A stretch of DNA of 7,231 nt, taken from positions 469 to 7,699 of the forward strand of contig DQGF01000121.1 of NCBI GenBank assembly GCA_003525045.1. Reading direction: 5' to 3'. Of this stretch, positions 1 to 6,350 are shown piece after piece. Numbering within the stretch: the first letter of the stretch is position 1; the number at the start of each line of letters is the position of its first letter. Position numbers and translations under genes: made by a program. The stretch is from Pseudomonas sp. (GTDB lineage Bacteria > Pseudomonadota > Gammaproteobacteria > Pseudomonadales > Pseudomonadaceae). The notes under the pieces were generated by a model. It had not been told where the DNA came from. It made no database searches and worked only from the letters and a program-made list of their open reading frames with translations.

Positions 1-2253
1 TGCGAGCGCACAATCCAGCGGATCGAAGCCCAACGCGAATGCCTTGGCCAGGGCCCGCAGCACACTCGATTGCGCCCCACGCCCATCGCCACGGGGAATT
101 CGCAGCAGGGCCAGCAAGGTATCAATGCGCAAACGCCCGGTCGGCGACTCGCCAAACACGTGCAGGCCATCGCGGATCTGCGACTCTTTCAAATCGCACA
201 GGTAGGTGTCGAGGCGCGGCAACCAAATCGCCGCATCGGCATCGCTGTCGAGTTGTTCATCCAGCTGCAGTTCGCGGTCGATGTGTGTGTCGCGCACCAG
301 TTGCAGAATGTCGCGCTGCAACTCCCGGGCGCGGCGCGGATCGAGCAATTGTGCTTCGTAATATTCGTCGGCCAGCAGCTCGAGGTTGCGCAGCGGCCCG
401 TAGGTTTCGGCGCGGGTCAGCGGCGGCATCAGGTGATCGATGATCACCGCTTGGGTGCGGCGCTTGGCCTGGGCGCCCTCGCCCGGGTCGTTGACGATAA
501 ACGGATAAATGTTCGGCAACGGCCCGAGCAGTGCATCCGGCCAGCAATTTTCCGACAGACCGACGCCCTTGCCCGGCAGCCATTCGAGGTTGCCGTGCTT
601 GCCGACGTGGATTACGCCGTGGGCGCCGTAGGTCTTACGCAGCCAAAAGTAGAACGCCAGGTAGCCGTGAGGCGGCACCAGGTCCGGGTCGTGATAGACC
701 GCACTCGGATCGACCTGATAACCCCGGGCCGGTTGAATACCGACAAAGGTCAGGCCAAAACGCAGCCCGGCGATCATCATTCGTCCGCCACGAAACATCG
801 GATCGTTTTCCGGCGTGCCCCAACGTTCAAATACGGCTTGACGGTTGGCTTCGGGCAAGGCGTTGAACATCAGGTTGTAATCGTCCAGCGCGAGGCTCTG
901 ATGACATGGGCGCTGGTCAAGCGTGTCGAGATCGTTGCTAACGCCGCCGAGCAATTGCTGGATCAACGCGGTGCCGCTGTCCGGCAACCCGGCGGGCAGC
1001 GGATAACCCTCTTTATGCAGCGCACGCAGGATGTTCAGCGCGGTGGCGGGTGTGTCGAGGCCGACACCGTTGCCGATGCGACCATCCCGGGTCGGGTAGT
1101 TGGCGAGGATCAGGGCGATACGTTTTTCAGCGTTGGGCACCCGCGCCAGATCAATCCAGCGTCGCGCCAGTTCGGCAACAAAGTCCATGCGCTCCGGTTG
1201 CGGTCGATAGCAAACCACGTCGGACTGACTGCGCTCGCTGCGCCAGGCCAGATCCTTGAAGCTGATCGGTCGGCTGATGATTCGCCCGTCGAGTTCCGGC
1301 AGTGCGATGTGCATCGCCAGATCCCGCGGACCGAGGCCCTGCTCGCTGGCACGCCAACCGGGTTCGTTGTCCTGGGCGCAAATGGCCTGGATCACCGGAA
1401 TGTTGCGGCGAAACGGTCGTAAATGCGGCGCTTCGGGGCTGGACTGAGCGAATCCGGTGGTATTGAGAATCACGCTGGCGTCGACTTCATCCAGCAGGTC
1501 CTCGACCACTGTCAGGCAGCCGGGCTCTTTCAGGCTGGCCACGGCAATCGGCAACGGGTTCAACCCCGCCGACTGCAGGCGCTGGCAGAACACATCGATG
1601 AAAGCGGTATTCGCCGCCTGCAGATGCGAGCGGTAGAACAGCACCGCCGCCACCGGCTGATCGACCTTCCAGTCGGCTTGCCAGTCTTTCAGTGCTGCGG
1701 GGCTTTGTCGCGGGTGGTAGATCGCGGTTCGCGGCAGGATTTGCGGCTCGGCCCAGGTGTAATCACGATCCAGCCAGCGATTGGCGAGGCAGCGGAACAG
1801 GTCGAGGGCGTTGGCCATGCCGCCCTGACGCAGATAGTGCCAGAGCCGGTCGCGGTCTTCAGGCACCACGGTGCTCAGGTCGCTGAGTTCCGGGTCCGGA
1901 CGATCATCGCCGGGCACCAGAATCAGCTGCACACCGCGCTCGGACAGTGCCACCAACTGCTCGACGCCATAGCGCCAATAAGCGATACCGCCGTGCAGTG
2001 AAATCAAAATGACCTTGGCGTGACGCAGCACTTCGTCGACATACAGGTCGACCGAGGCGTGATTCTGCACCTGCATGGGATTAGCCAGGCGCACGCTCGG
2101 GTAATCGTCGGGCAACTGCTGCGCCGCTTCGGCGAGCAGCGCCAGGCTGGAATCGCCGCTGCACAGGATCACCAGCTCGGCGGGGGTTTGTCCAAGGTCG
2201 GCGATGTTGTCATCCGACACGAAACCGCCGGGCTGGGTCCTGAGCAGGTGCAT
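1..2253 (-). CDS. cobN: Cobaltochelatase large subunit CobN, N-terminal 751 residues (3' end outside window)
   Basis: CobN is the large, tetrapyrrole-binding subunit of the ATP-dependent aerobic cobaltochelatase, which inserts Co(II) into hydrogenobyrinate a,c-diamide in the cytoplasm. I read the minus-strand frame codon by codon: it is open from ATG (2253-2251) to the left edge with no stop. The protein begins MHLLRTQPGGFVSDDNIADL. Residues 385-402 (NYPTRDGRIGNGVGLDTP) and 549-562 (HVGKHGNLEWLPGK) match conserved blocks of the CobN/BchH/ChlH chelatase family. Family members are usually about 1,250 residues, so roughly 60% is present. The start lies 3 nt after the cobW stop with no clear Shine-Dalgarno, which suggests translational coupling to cobW. 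Expression should follow the riboswitch upstream of cobW. In pseudomonads the AAA+ partner subunits (ChlI/ChlD-like) often follow cobN, but that would be beyond the left edge. Identity is firm. Confidence 0.97.
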   Translation of the reverse strand, partial: MHLLRTQPGGFVSDDNIADLGQTPAELVILCSGDSSLALLAEAAQQLPDDYPSVRLANPMQVQNHASVDLYVDEVLRHAKVILISLHGGIAYWRYGVEQLVALSERGVQLILVPGDDRPDPELSDLSTVVPEDRDRLWHYLRQGGMANALDLFRCLANRWLDRDYTWAEPQILPRTAIYHPRQSPAALKDWQADWKVDQPVAAVLFYRSHLQAANTAFIDVFCQRLQSAGLNPLPIAVASLKEPGCLTVVEDLLDEVDASVILNTTGFAQSSPEAPHLRPFRRNIPVIQAICAQDNEPGWRASEQGLGPRDLAMHIALPELDGRIISRPISFKDLAWRSERSQSDVVCYRPQPERMDFVAELARRWIDLARVPNAEKRIALILANYPTRDGRIGNGVGLDTPATALNILRALHKEGYPLPAGLPDSGTALIQQLLGGVSNDLDTLDQRPCHQSLALDDYNLMFNALPEANRQAVFERWGTPENDPMFRGGRMMIAGLRFGLTFVGIQPARGYQVDPSAVYHDPDLVPPHGYLAFYFWLRKTYGAHGVIHVGKHGNLEWLPGKGVGLSENCWPDALLGPLPNIYPFIVNDPGEGAQAKRRTQAVIIDHLMPPLTRAETYGPLRNLELLADEYYEAQLLDPRRARELQRDILQLVRDTHIDRELQLDEQLDSDADAAIWLPRLDTYLCDLKESQIRDGLHVFGESPTGRLRIDTLLALLRIPRGDGRGAQSSVLRALAKAFALGFDPLDCALA

Positions 2254-2256
2254 GGC

Positions 2257-3318
2257 TTAAACGCTGAGCGCGGCGCGCAGTTGCGCTTCGAGCAGAACAG
2301 CGTCCAGTTCCTGGCCGATCAACACCAGACGCGTGGTGCGCGCTTCATCGGTTCCCCACTGACGGTCGAAATGCTTGTCGAAACGCGTGCCCACGCCCTG
2401 GATCAGCAGGCGCATCGGCTTGTTCGGGATCGCCGCGAAGCCTTTGACACGCAGGATGCCGTGCTGGACCACCAGTTGGGTCAGGGCATCCAGCAGCAGG
2501 CTTTCGTCAGCTTGCGGCAGTTCGATGGAGATGGAGTCGAACGCGTCGTGGTCGTGATCGTCCTCACCTTCATGGTGGTGATCGTGATGGCTGTGACGGC
2601 TGTCGATGTGCTCTTCGGAACCGGCACCGAGGCCGATCAGCACGTCCAGTGGCAAGCGACCGCTGCTGGCTTCGATGATTTTCACCGCTGGCGGCAGTTC
2701 TTCGGCGACTTCCAGGCGCACACGGGCCAGGTCTTCAGGGCTGATCAGGTCGGCCTTGTTGAGGATCACCAGATCGGCGCTGGCGAGTTGATCGGCAAAC
2801 AGTTCGTGCAGTGGCGATTCGTGGTCCAGGTTCGGGTCGAGTTTGCGCTGGGCATCCACTTGATCCGGGAACGCGGCGAAGGTGCCGGCGGCAACGGCCG
2901 GGCTGTCGACCACGGTAATGACGGCGTCGACGGTGCAGGCGCTGCGGATTTCCGGCCACTGGAAGGCTTGCACCAGCGGTTTCGGCAGGGCCAGGCCCGA
3001 GGTTTCGATGAGGATGTGGTCAAGGTCGCCGCGACGGGCCACCAATTCGCGCATCACCGGGAAGAATTCTTCCTGGACGGTGCAGCACAGACAGCCGTTG
3101 GCCAGTTCGTAGACGCGGCCGCGGGCTTCTTCCTCGGTGCAGCCGATGGAGCACTGCTTGAGGATTTCGCCGTCGATGCCCAGTTCGCCGAACTCGTTGA
3201 CGATCACCGCGATGCGACGACCCTGAGCGTTGTCGAGCATGTGCCGCAGCAAGGTGGTCTTGCCCGAGCCGAGGAAGCCGGTAACGATGGTGACGGGGAG
3301 TTTGGCCAGTGTTTTCAT
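2257..3318 (-). CDS. cobW: CobW, G3E-family GTPase / cobalt chaperone for cobalamin synthesis
   Basis: CobW (COG0523, G3E P-loop GTPases) is needed for aerobic B12 synthesis and is thought to load Co(II) onto the CobN-containing chelatase in a GTP-dependent way. The 353-residue protein has Walker A GFLGSGKTT (14-22), the metal-binding CxCC motif C76-L-C-C79 (GCLCC), ETSG at 105-108 and the guanine-specificity motif NKAD at 187-190. A His/Asp/Glu-rich stretch at about 242-258 contains eight histidines and joins the GTPase domain to the C-terminal CobW_C domain. I chose the ATG at 3318 because the family's N-terminus (MKTLAKLPVTIVTGFLGSG) starts there and AAAGGG lies 6 nt upstream. The open frame continues upstream to 3549, but that part overlaps the riboswitch. 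Other COG0523 proteins handle zinc or nitrile hydratase metal. The cobN neighbour and B12 riboswitch favour cobalt. Confidence 0.96.
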   Translation of the reverse strand: MKTLAKLPVTIVTGFLGSGKTTLLRHMLDNAQGRRIAVIVNEFGELGIDGEILKQCSIGCTEEEARGRVYELANGCLCCTVQEEFFPVMRELVARRGDLDHILIETSGLALPKPLVQAFQWPEIRSACTVDAVITVVDSPAVAAGTFAAFPDQVDAQRKLDPNLDHESPLHELFADQLASADLVILNKADLISPEDLARVRLEVAEELPPAVKIIEASSGRLPLDVLIGLGAGSEEHIDSRHSHHDHHHEGEDDHDHDAFDSISIELPQADESLLLDALTQLVVQHGILRVKGFAAIPNKPMRLLIQGVGTRFDKHFDRQWGTDEARTTRLVLIGQELDAVLLEAQLRAALSV

Positions 3319-3321
3319 CGG

Positions 3322-3415
3322 ATGCCCTTTGGCAAGGTGGCGGGCATACGGGACGACAATCGCTGCGACAGGTGCGTGCGCGCAAGAGTTCCGCCACCGG
3401 ATCACCCCGCCCGGT
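3322..3415 (-). promoter_or_regulatory. Putative translational expression platform of the cobW riboswitch
   Basis: Between the aptamer and the cobW start, the minus-strand RNA contains three overlapping complementary pairs. ATGCCC (3347-3342) can pair with GGGCAT (3327-3322), burying the GGG of the cobW Shine-Dalgarno. GGTGGCGG (3398-3391) can pair over 8 bp with CCGCCACC (3343-3336), which competes with the first stem. ACCGG (3415-3411) can pair with CCGGT (3400-3396), which competes with the second. This is the architecture expected of a sequestor, anti-sequestor and anti-anti-sequestor. I see no hairpin followed by a T-run here, so translational control is more likely than termination. The complementarity is seen directly; the switching mechanism is inferred. 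Confidence 0.5.
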
Positions 3416-3432
3416 TGTAGTGAGAATCTGTG

Positions 3433-3618
3433 TCGAGGCAGGTCTCCTGGCTGACGGTGTGCCAGTCGTTCGACTGGCGTTTGCTGCGCCTTCCCGCGAA
3501 CCCGTTGCACAGGGTTTGCAGTGGCGTGGCAGCGAACATCACCGTTCACAGTTGCGGGGGCAGCCGCGGCATCGACCGCGTTCCCTTCTTAGCTTCGGCA
3601 GCCGCCGAAGAACCTCGA
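3433..3618 (-). ncRNA. Cobalamin (B12) riboswitch aptamer controlling cobW-cobN
   Basis: Read on the minus strand, this leader contains the B12 box AGCCAGGAGACCTGCC (3452-3437) and the core block GCTGCCCCCGCAAC, the two most diagnostic sequences of the class. A closing P1 helix can be drawn as TCGAGG (3618-3613) with CCTCGA (3438-3433), giving an aptamer of about 186 nt, a normal size for the class. It binds adenosylcobalamin or related corrinoids and normally lowers expression of the downstream gene. It ends about 115 nt before the cobW ATG. The orientation and the cobW-cobN operon behind it fit well. Confidence 0.95.
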
Positions 3619-3625
3619 ATGCGCA

Positions 3626-3654
3626 AGGCTACGCATGGTGTGGGGGCGGGTCAA
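3626..3654 (-). promoter_or_regulatory. Candidate sigma70 promoter for the cobW leader
   Basis: On the minus strand, TTGACC (3654-3649, five of six matches to the -35 consensus) is followed by a 17-nt spacer and TAGCCT (3631-3626, a weak -10 with three of six matches). The predicted transcription start, near 3619, falls at the first base of the riboswitch P1 helix. That is where a leader promoter would be expected and is the main support for this call. It is based on consensus and position only. Confidence 0.45.
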
Positions 3655-3680
3655 TGTCTTGTGGCAGCCGGCAGGACGCC

Positions 3681-3771
3681 TTCGCGGGCAAGCCTCGCTC
3701 CTACAGGTCCTTCGTCGTTCACACGCATTACGCGACCGACAAAAACTGTAGGAGCGAGGCTTGCCCGCGAA
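3681..3771. repeat. Inverted REP pair (REPIN-like), heads facing inward
   Basis: Two 26-nt arms, 3681-3706 and 3746-3771, are perfect reverse complements. The right arm reads CTGTAGGAGCGAGGCTTGCC and onward; the left arm is its complement. Each arm contains the imperfect REP palindrome GCG(A)GGC-TT-GCCCGC with one bulged A. The spacer is 39 nt. The GTAG tetranucleotide that marks the 5' head of Pseudomonas REPs faces the spacer in both copies. Such doublets are non-autonomous elements mobilised by RAYT (IS200-like) transposases; no RAYT gene is in this window. It sits between two divergent leaders, where a long stem might insulate transcription or form a cruciform, but this is inference. Confidence 0.88.
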
Positions 3772-3808
3772 GAATCCACCTCGGTCTCGAGTTGAGAACC
3801 CTTGCCAA

Positions 3809-3838
3809 TTGACGCCCAACCCCCGCCCATGCTCTCCT
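3809..3838 (+). promoter_or_regulatory. Weak candidate promoter for the cbtB leader
   Basis: TTGACG (3809-3814, five of six matches to the -35 consensus) is followed by an 18-nt spacer and TCTCCT (3833-3838, only three of six matches to the -10). The implied start near 3845 would be just ahead of the riboswitch P1 helix at 3852, mirroring the arrangement on the cobW side. The -10 is poor, so an activator-dependent or different promoter remains possible. Confidence 0.28.
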
Positions 3839-3851
3839 ACACGCCTTGTTA

Positions 3852-4057
3852 CGGGTGCCCTTTACAGGGTGAAACGGGAAACCGGTGAATCATGTGCTTT
3901 ACTCAGAGCCATGCCAGTCCGGTGCTGCCCCCGCAACGGTAAGCGAGCGAAGAATCAGATCCACTGTGCCAGCCGTTCGGCATGGGAAGGTGATTCTTGC
4001 TGGTGCAGGCGAAAGCCCGCGCCCCTCGTGAGCCCGGAGACCGGCCCGCAACACCCG
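3852..4057 (+). ncRNA. Cobalamin (B12) riboswitch aptamer controlling cbtB-cbtA-cobE-cobM
   Basis: The plus strand carries the ordered hallmarks of the class: GGTGCC near the 5' end, AACGGGAAACCGGTG, the core block GGTGCTGCCCCCGCAACGGT (3921-3940) and the B12 box AGCCCGGAGACCGGCC (4031-4046). P1 pairs CGGGTG (3852-3857) with CACCCG (4052-4057). A peripheral arm is closed by an 8-bp perfect helix, AAGAATCA (3950-3957) with TGATTCTT (3991-3998). The length of about 206 nt is typical. It should repress cobalt uptake and corrin synthesis genes when cobalamin is abundant. The distance from the aptamer end to the cbtB ATG is 126 nt. Confidence 0.96.
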
Positions 4058-4183
4058 GTGAGCGTTACGTTCACTGAATAACATACCCGCGGTGGGCGGG
4101 CGCTGTTCGAGCCTCTGCGTGCCTGATTCGCAGGGATCCTCCATGCGCTCTATTCACCCACTGACAGACCAGAGGGAAGCGCC
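4058..4183 (+). promoter_or_regulatory. cbtB leader after the aptamer: hairpins and ribosome binding site (putative expression platform)
   Basis: Immediately after P1 there is a 7-bp hairpin at 4058-4074 (one G-T pair, 3-nt loop). It is followed by CCCGC/GCGGG at 4086-4100 and a 7-bp hairpin (one G-T pair) pairing 4113-4119 with 4129-4135. The cbtB Shine-Dalgarno AGAGGGA is at 4171-4177. The bases between it and the ATG, AGCGCC (4178-4183), are complementary to GGCGCT at 4099-4104, and their first five (AGCGC) also to GCGCT at 4145-4149. The first option competes with the 4086-4100 stem. No hairpin is followed by a T-run, so translational control is the better guess. The pairings are seen; the regulatory function is inferred. 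Confidence 0.4.
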
Positions 4184-4387
4184 ATGTCGATCATCAGCAG
4201 CACCGGCAGCAACACCGATAAGAGCACCGCCAGCAGCACCACGACCCTGACTCAACGCCTGACCGTCGCCGCCTGTGCGTCGATCCTTGGCGCGTGCCTG
4301 GTCTATTTTGCCGGTTTCTCGCACATCGAAGCGGTGCACAATGCCGCGCACGATACCCGTCACAGCTCCGCCTTCCCGTGCCATTGA
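4184..4387 (+). CDS. cbtB: CbtB, small membrane subunit of predicted cobalt transporter
   Basis: CbtB is a small single-pass membrane protein encoded with CbtA, usually behind a B12 riboswitch, and predicted from this context to take part in cobalt uptake. The 67-residue protein has a Ser/Thr/Asn-rich N-terminus, one hydrophobic segment at about 26-45, and the family's C-terminal His signature HNAAHDTRHSSAFPCH (52-67). That signature supplies H52, H56, H60, C66 and H67, with H47 nearby, as likely metal ligands. The ATG is preceded by AGAGGGA at 6 nt spacing. It is the first gene of a tight operon, with cbtA starting 11 nt after its stop. The motif and context make the family assignment strong; cobalt specificity is inferred from the riboswitch and neighbours. 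Confidence 0.94.
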   Translation: MSIISSTGSNTDKSTASSTTTLTQRLTVAACASILGACLVYFAGFSHIEAVHNAAHDTRHSSAFPCH

Positions 4388-4398
4388 GACCTGCCGAT

Positions 4399-5106
4399 AT
4401 GATCAAGCGTATCGCGCAAACCGCAGGTTTCACCGGGCTGCTGGCCGCCTTGTTGCTGACCCTGCTGCAAAGCTTCTGGGTTTCTCCGCTGATTCTGCAG
4501 GCGGAAACCTACGAAAAATCCGAGCCGGCCGCTGTTGAAGTGCATGAGCACGCCGCGGGTGCTGTCGCCGCACACACCCACGACGCCGAAGCCTGGGAGC
4601 CGGAAGACGGCTGGCAACGCGTGTTGTCGACCACCGGCGGCAATCTGGTGGTCGCTGTCGGTTTCGCCCTGATGCTTGCCGGTCTCTACACCTTGCGCGC
4701 ACCGACCAAAACCTCCCAGGGCCTGCTCTGGGGCCTGGCCGGTTATGCGACCTTCGTGCTGGCGCCGACCCTCGGCCTGCCACCTGAACTGCCGGGGACT
4801 GCCGCGGCCGATCTGGCGCAACGGCAGATCTGGTGGATCGGCACTGCCGCCTCCACCGCGGTCGGCATCGCCCTGATCGTGTTCAGCCGTCACTGGCTGA
4901 TGAAGATTCTCGGCGTCGCCATCCTCGCTGTTCCGCACGTGATCGGCGCGCCGCAACCGGAAGTGCATTCGATGCTCGCTCCGGAAGCGCTCGAGTCGCA
5001 GTTCAAAATCGCTTCGCAGCTGACCAACGTCGCGTTCTGGCTGGCCCTGGGCCTGATCAGCGCCTGGTTGTTCCGCCGCAAAAGCGATGGCCAATACCAC
5101 GCATGA
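4399..5106 (+). CDS. cbtA: CbtA, multi-spanning membrane subunit of predicted cobalt transporter
   Basis: CbtA is the larger partner of CbtB in the predicted cobalt importer of B12-regulated operons. The 235-residue protein shows five to six hydrophobic segments, at about 11-33, 78-99, 106-124, 146-163, 168-183 and 205-225. A His-bearing loop after the first segment (H49, H51, H59, H61, ending in HTHDAEAW) could gather metal. Family-like blocks are AETYE (35-39), LAPTLGLPPELPG (121-133), RQIWWIG (142-148) and PHVIGAP (179-185). I chose the ATG at 4399 rather than upstream starts in the same frame, which overlap cbtB, because MIKRIAQTAGFTGLL begins the expected first membrane helix. Its ribosome binding site is weak, so coupling to cbtB is likely. 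The stop overlaps the cobE start (ATGA). Transport of cobalt is predicted from family and context. Confidence 0.93.
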   Translation: MIKRIAQTAGFTGLLAALLLTLLQSFWVSPLILQAETYEKSEPAAVEVHEHAAGAVAAHTHDAEAWEPEDGWQRVLSTTGGNLVVAVGFALMLAGLYTLRAPTKTSQGLLWGLAGYATFVLAPTLGLPPELPGTAAADLAQRQIWWIGTAASTAVGIALIVFSRHWLMKILGVAILAVPHVIGAPQPEVHSMLAPEALESQFKIASQLTNVAFWLALGLISAWLFRRKSDGQYHA

Positions 5107-5516
5107 CGGATACCCGCACAGCGCCGACCCTGGTGGTCGGCCTGGGCTGCCAGCGCGGCTGCCCCGTCAGCACGCTGCGGGCGCTGCTCGACCAGGCGTT
5201 ACAGGCGCATAAAATCGGCCTTCACCAGATCAAGGCCCTGGCCAGCATCGACCTGAAGCGCGAAGAGCCGGGCCTGATCGAACTCGCCGAACAGCTTGGG
5301 CTAGAGGTGATGTATTTCAGCAGCGCAGAACTGGCCAGCTATCAAACGCAACTCAGCCACCATTCGGACATCGCGTTCGAACGCACCGGCTGCTACGGCG
5401 TAGCGGAAAGTGCCGCCCTGGCCCTGGCCGAACACCTGACCCAGGCGCCGGTAAAACTGCTGATTTCGCGACAGAAATATGCCCAGGCGACCTTTGCATT
5501 GGCCGGCGCTGCATAA
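5103..5516 (+). CDS. cobE: CobE, CbiG C-terminal-domain protein of aerobic cobalamin biosynthesis
   Basis: This 137-residue protein corresponds to the C-terminal domain of CbiG; in the aerobic pathway the stand-alone version is CobE. CobE is required for B12 synthesis in classical Pseudomonas denitrificans genetics and has been reported to bind pathway tetrapyrrole intermediates, but its catalytic role, if any, is not settled. Visible family blocks are the Gly/Cys-rich N-terminal loop GLGCQRGCP (13-21), ASIDLKREEPGL (47-58) and GCYGVAESAAL (96-106). The length is typical of the single-domain form. The ATG overlaps the cbtA stop by 4 nt (ATGA) and has no obvious Shine-Dalgarno, indicating translational coupling. 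The same frame runs upstream to 4833, but that part lies inside cbtA and is not family-like. The assignment is strong, helped by the adjacent cobM. Confidence 0.92.
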   Translation: MTDTRTAPTLVVGLGCQRGCPVSTLRALLDQALQAHKIGLHQIKALASIDLKREEPGLIELAEQLGLEVMYFSSAELASYQTQLSHHSDIAFERTGCYGVAESAALALAEHLTQAPVKLLISRQKYAQATFALAGAA

Positions 5517-5529
5517 AACCCCCGATAAT
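5494..5529 (+). promoter_or_regulatory. Possible internal promoter ahead of cobM
   Basis: GATAAT at 5524-5529, just after the cobE stop, matches five of six -10 bases. TTGGCC at 5499-5504 is a weak -35 (four of six) at 19-nt spacing; TTGCAT at 5494-5499 is too far away (24 nt). If active, it would give cobM some expression independent of the riboswitch. The long spacer keeps this tentative. Confidence 0.22.
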
Positions 5530-5598
5530 CCCCGCCTTCGATCATGAGCAATCTTCATCTGAAGCCTTGCCCAGCCCTTTTTTTCACAGGAAACGACG

Positions 5599-6345
5599 AT
5601 GACTGTCTACTTCATTGGCGCAGGTCCCGGCGACCCGGAACTGATCACCGTCAAAGGCCAGCGGCTGATCCGCAGCTGTCCGGTGATCATCTATGCCGGC
5701 TCGCTGGTGCCACCCGCCGTGCTCGAAGGCCATCACGCCGAACAGGTGGTCAACAGCGCCGAATTGCACCTGGAACAGATCATCGAGCTGATCAAGAGCG
5801 CCCATGCCAAGGGCCAGGATGTGGCGCGGGTGCATTCCGGCGATCCGAGCCTGTATGGCGCCATCGGCGAGCAGATTCGCTACCTGCGCGAACTCGACAT
5901 TGCCTTTGAAATCATTCCCGGCGTCACCGCGACGGCGGCCTGCGCGGCGCTTCTGGGGGCGGAGCTGACCTTGCCGGATGTGTCACAGAGCGTGATTCTG
6001 ACCCGTTACGCCGACAAGACAATCATGCCCGCCGGCGAAGAACTCGGCAGCCTGGCGCAGCATGGGGCGACCATGGCGATCCATTTGGGGGTCAATCATC
6101 TAGAGAAGATCCTGGTCGAATTGCTGCCGCATTACGGCGCGGACTGCCCGATCGCGGTGATTCACCGGGCCACCTGGCCGGATCAGGATTGGGTGGTGGG
6201 GACGCTTGAGGACATTGCCGCGAAGGTTGAAGCCAAGGGCTTTCGGCGGACGGCGTTGATACTGGTGGGTCGGGTGTTGGGTAGCGATCACTTCAGTGAG
6301 TCGTCGCTGTACCGGGCCGGGCATGCGCATCTCTACAGGCCCTGA
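5599..6345 (+). CDS. cobM: CobM, precorrin-4 C11-methyltransferase
   Basis: CobM uses S-adenosylmethionine to methylate precorrin-4 at C11, giving precorrin-5 (EC 2.1.1.133), in the cytoplasm. The 248-residue protein is a typical tetrapyrrole (corrin/porphyrin) methylase. Residues 3-20 contain the GAGPGDPELIT signature of the N-terminal domain, 33-36 are AGSL, 78-88 are VHSGDPSLYGA (SAM-site GDP loop), and 106-111 are IPGVTA. The family resembles CobI, CobJ and CobF, but overall length and the AGSLV block fit the CobM/CbiF branch. The ATG at 5599 has a good Shine-Dalgarno (AGGAAA). The 82-nt gap after cobE contrasts with the tight spacing of the preceding genes; I see no terminator in it, only a 4-bp hairpin, so cobM is probably the last gene of the riboswitch-controlled operon. 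A REP doublet starts six bases after the stop. Confidence 0.95.
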   Translation: MTVYFIGAGPGDPELITVKGQRLIRSCPVIIYAGSLVPPAVLEGHHAEQVVNSAELHLEQIIELIKSAHAKGQDVARVHSGDPSLYGAIGEQIRYLRELDIAFEIIPGVTATAACAALLGAELTLPDVSQSVILTRYADKTIMPAGEELGSLAQHGATMAIHLGVNHLEKILVELLPHYGADCPIAVIHRATWPDQDWVVGTLEDIAAKVEAKGFRRTALILVGRVLGSDHFSESSLYRAGHAHLYRP

Positions 6346-6350
6346 AGCAT

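Noticed and set aside
70..3420. Long plus-strand open frames at 70-1422, 1423-2001 and 2020-3420
   Set aside because: They are in exact antisense codon register with cobN and cobW, whose minus-strand frames carry clear family motifs. GC-rich codon use keeps the mirror frame open.
3319..3549. N-terminal extension of CobW by 77 residues
   Set aside because: The extension lies in the riboswitch and its leader, is not family-like, and a proper Shine-Dalgarno precedes the ATG at 3318.
3309..3819. Small open frames on both strands across the cobW-cbtB gap (for example 3309-3812 plus, 3589-3819 minus)
   Set aside because: They cross the riboswitch and REP arms. Peptides such as AGKPRSY and CRSEACPRR are typical chance translations of Pseudomonas REPs.
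4360..5100. 246-codon minus-strand frame opposite cbtA
   Set aside because: It is the antisense of cbtA, has low-complexity Gln/Gly/Arg composition and shows no recognisable motif.
5517..5598. Terminator between cobE and cobM (CTTC-ATCT-GAAG followed later by a T-run)
   Set aside because: The stem is only 4 bp and the T-run at about 5578-5584 is far from it, so it is not a convincing terminator.
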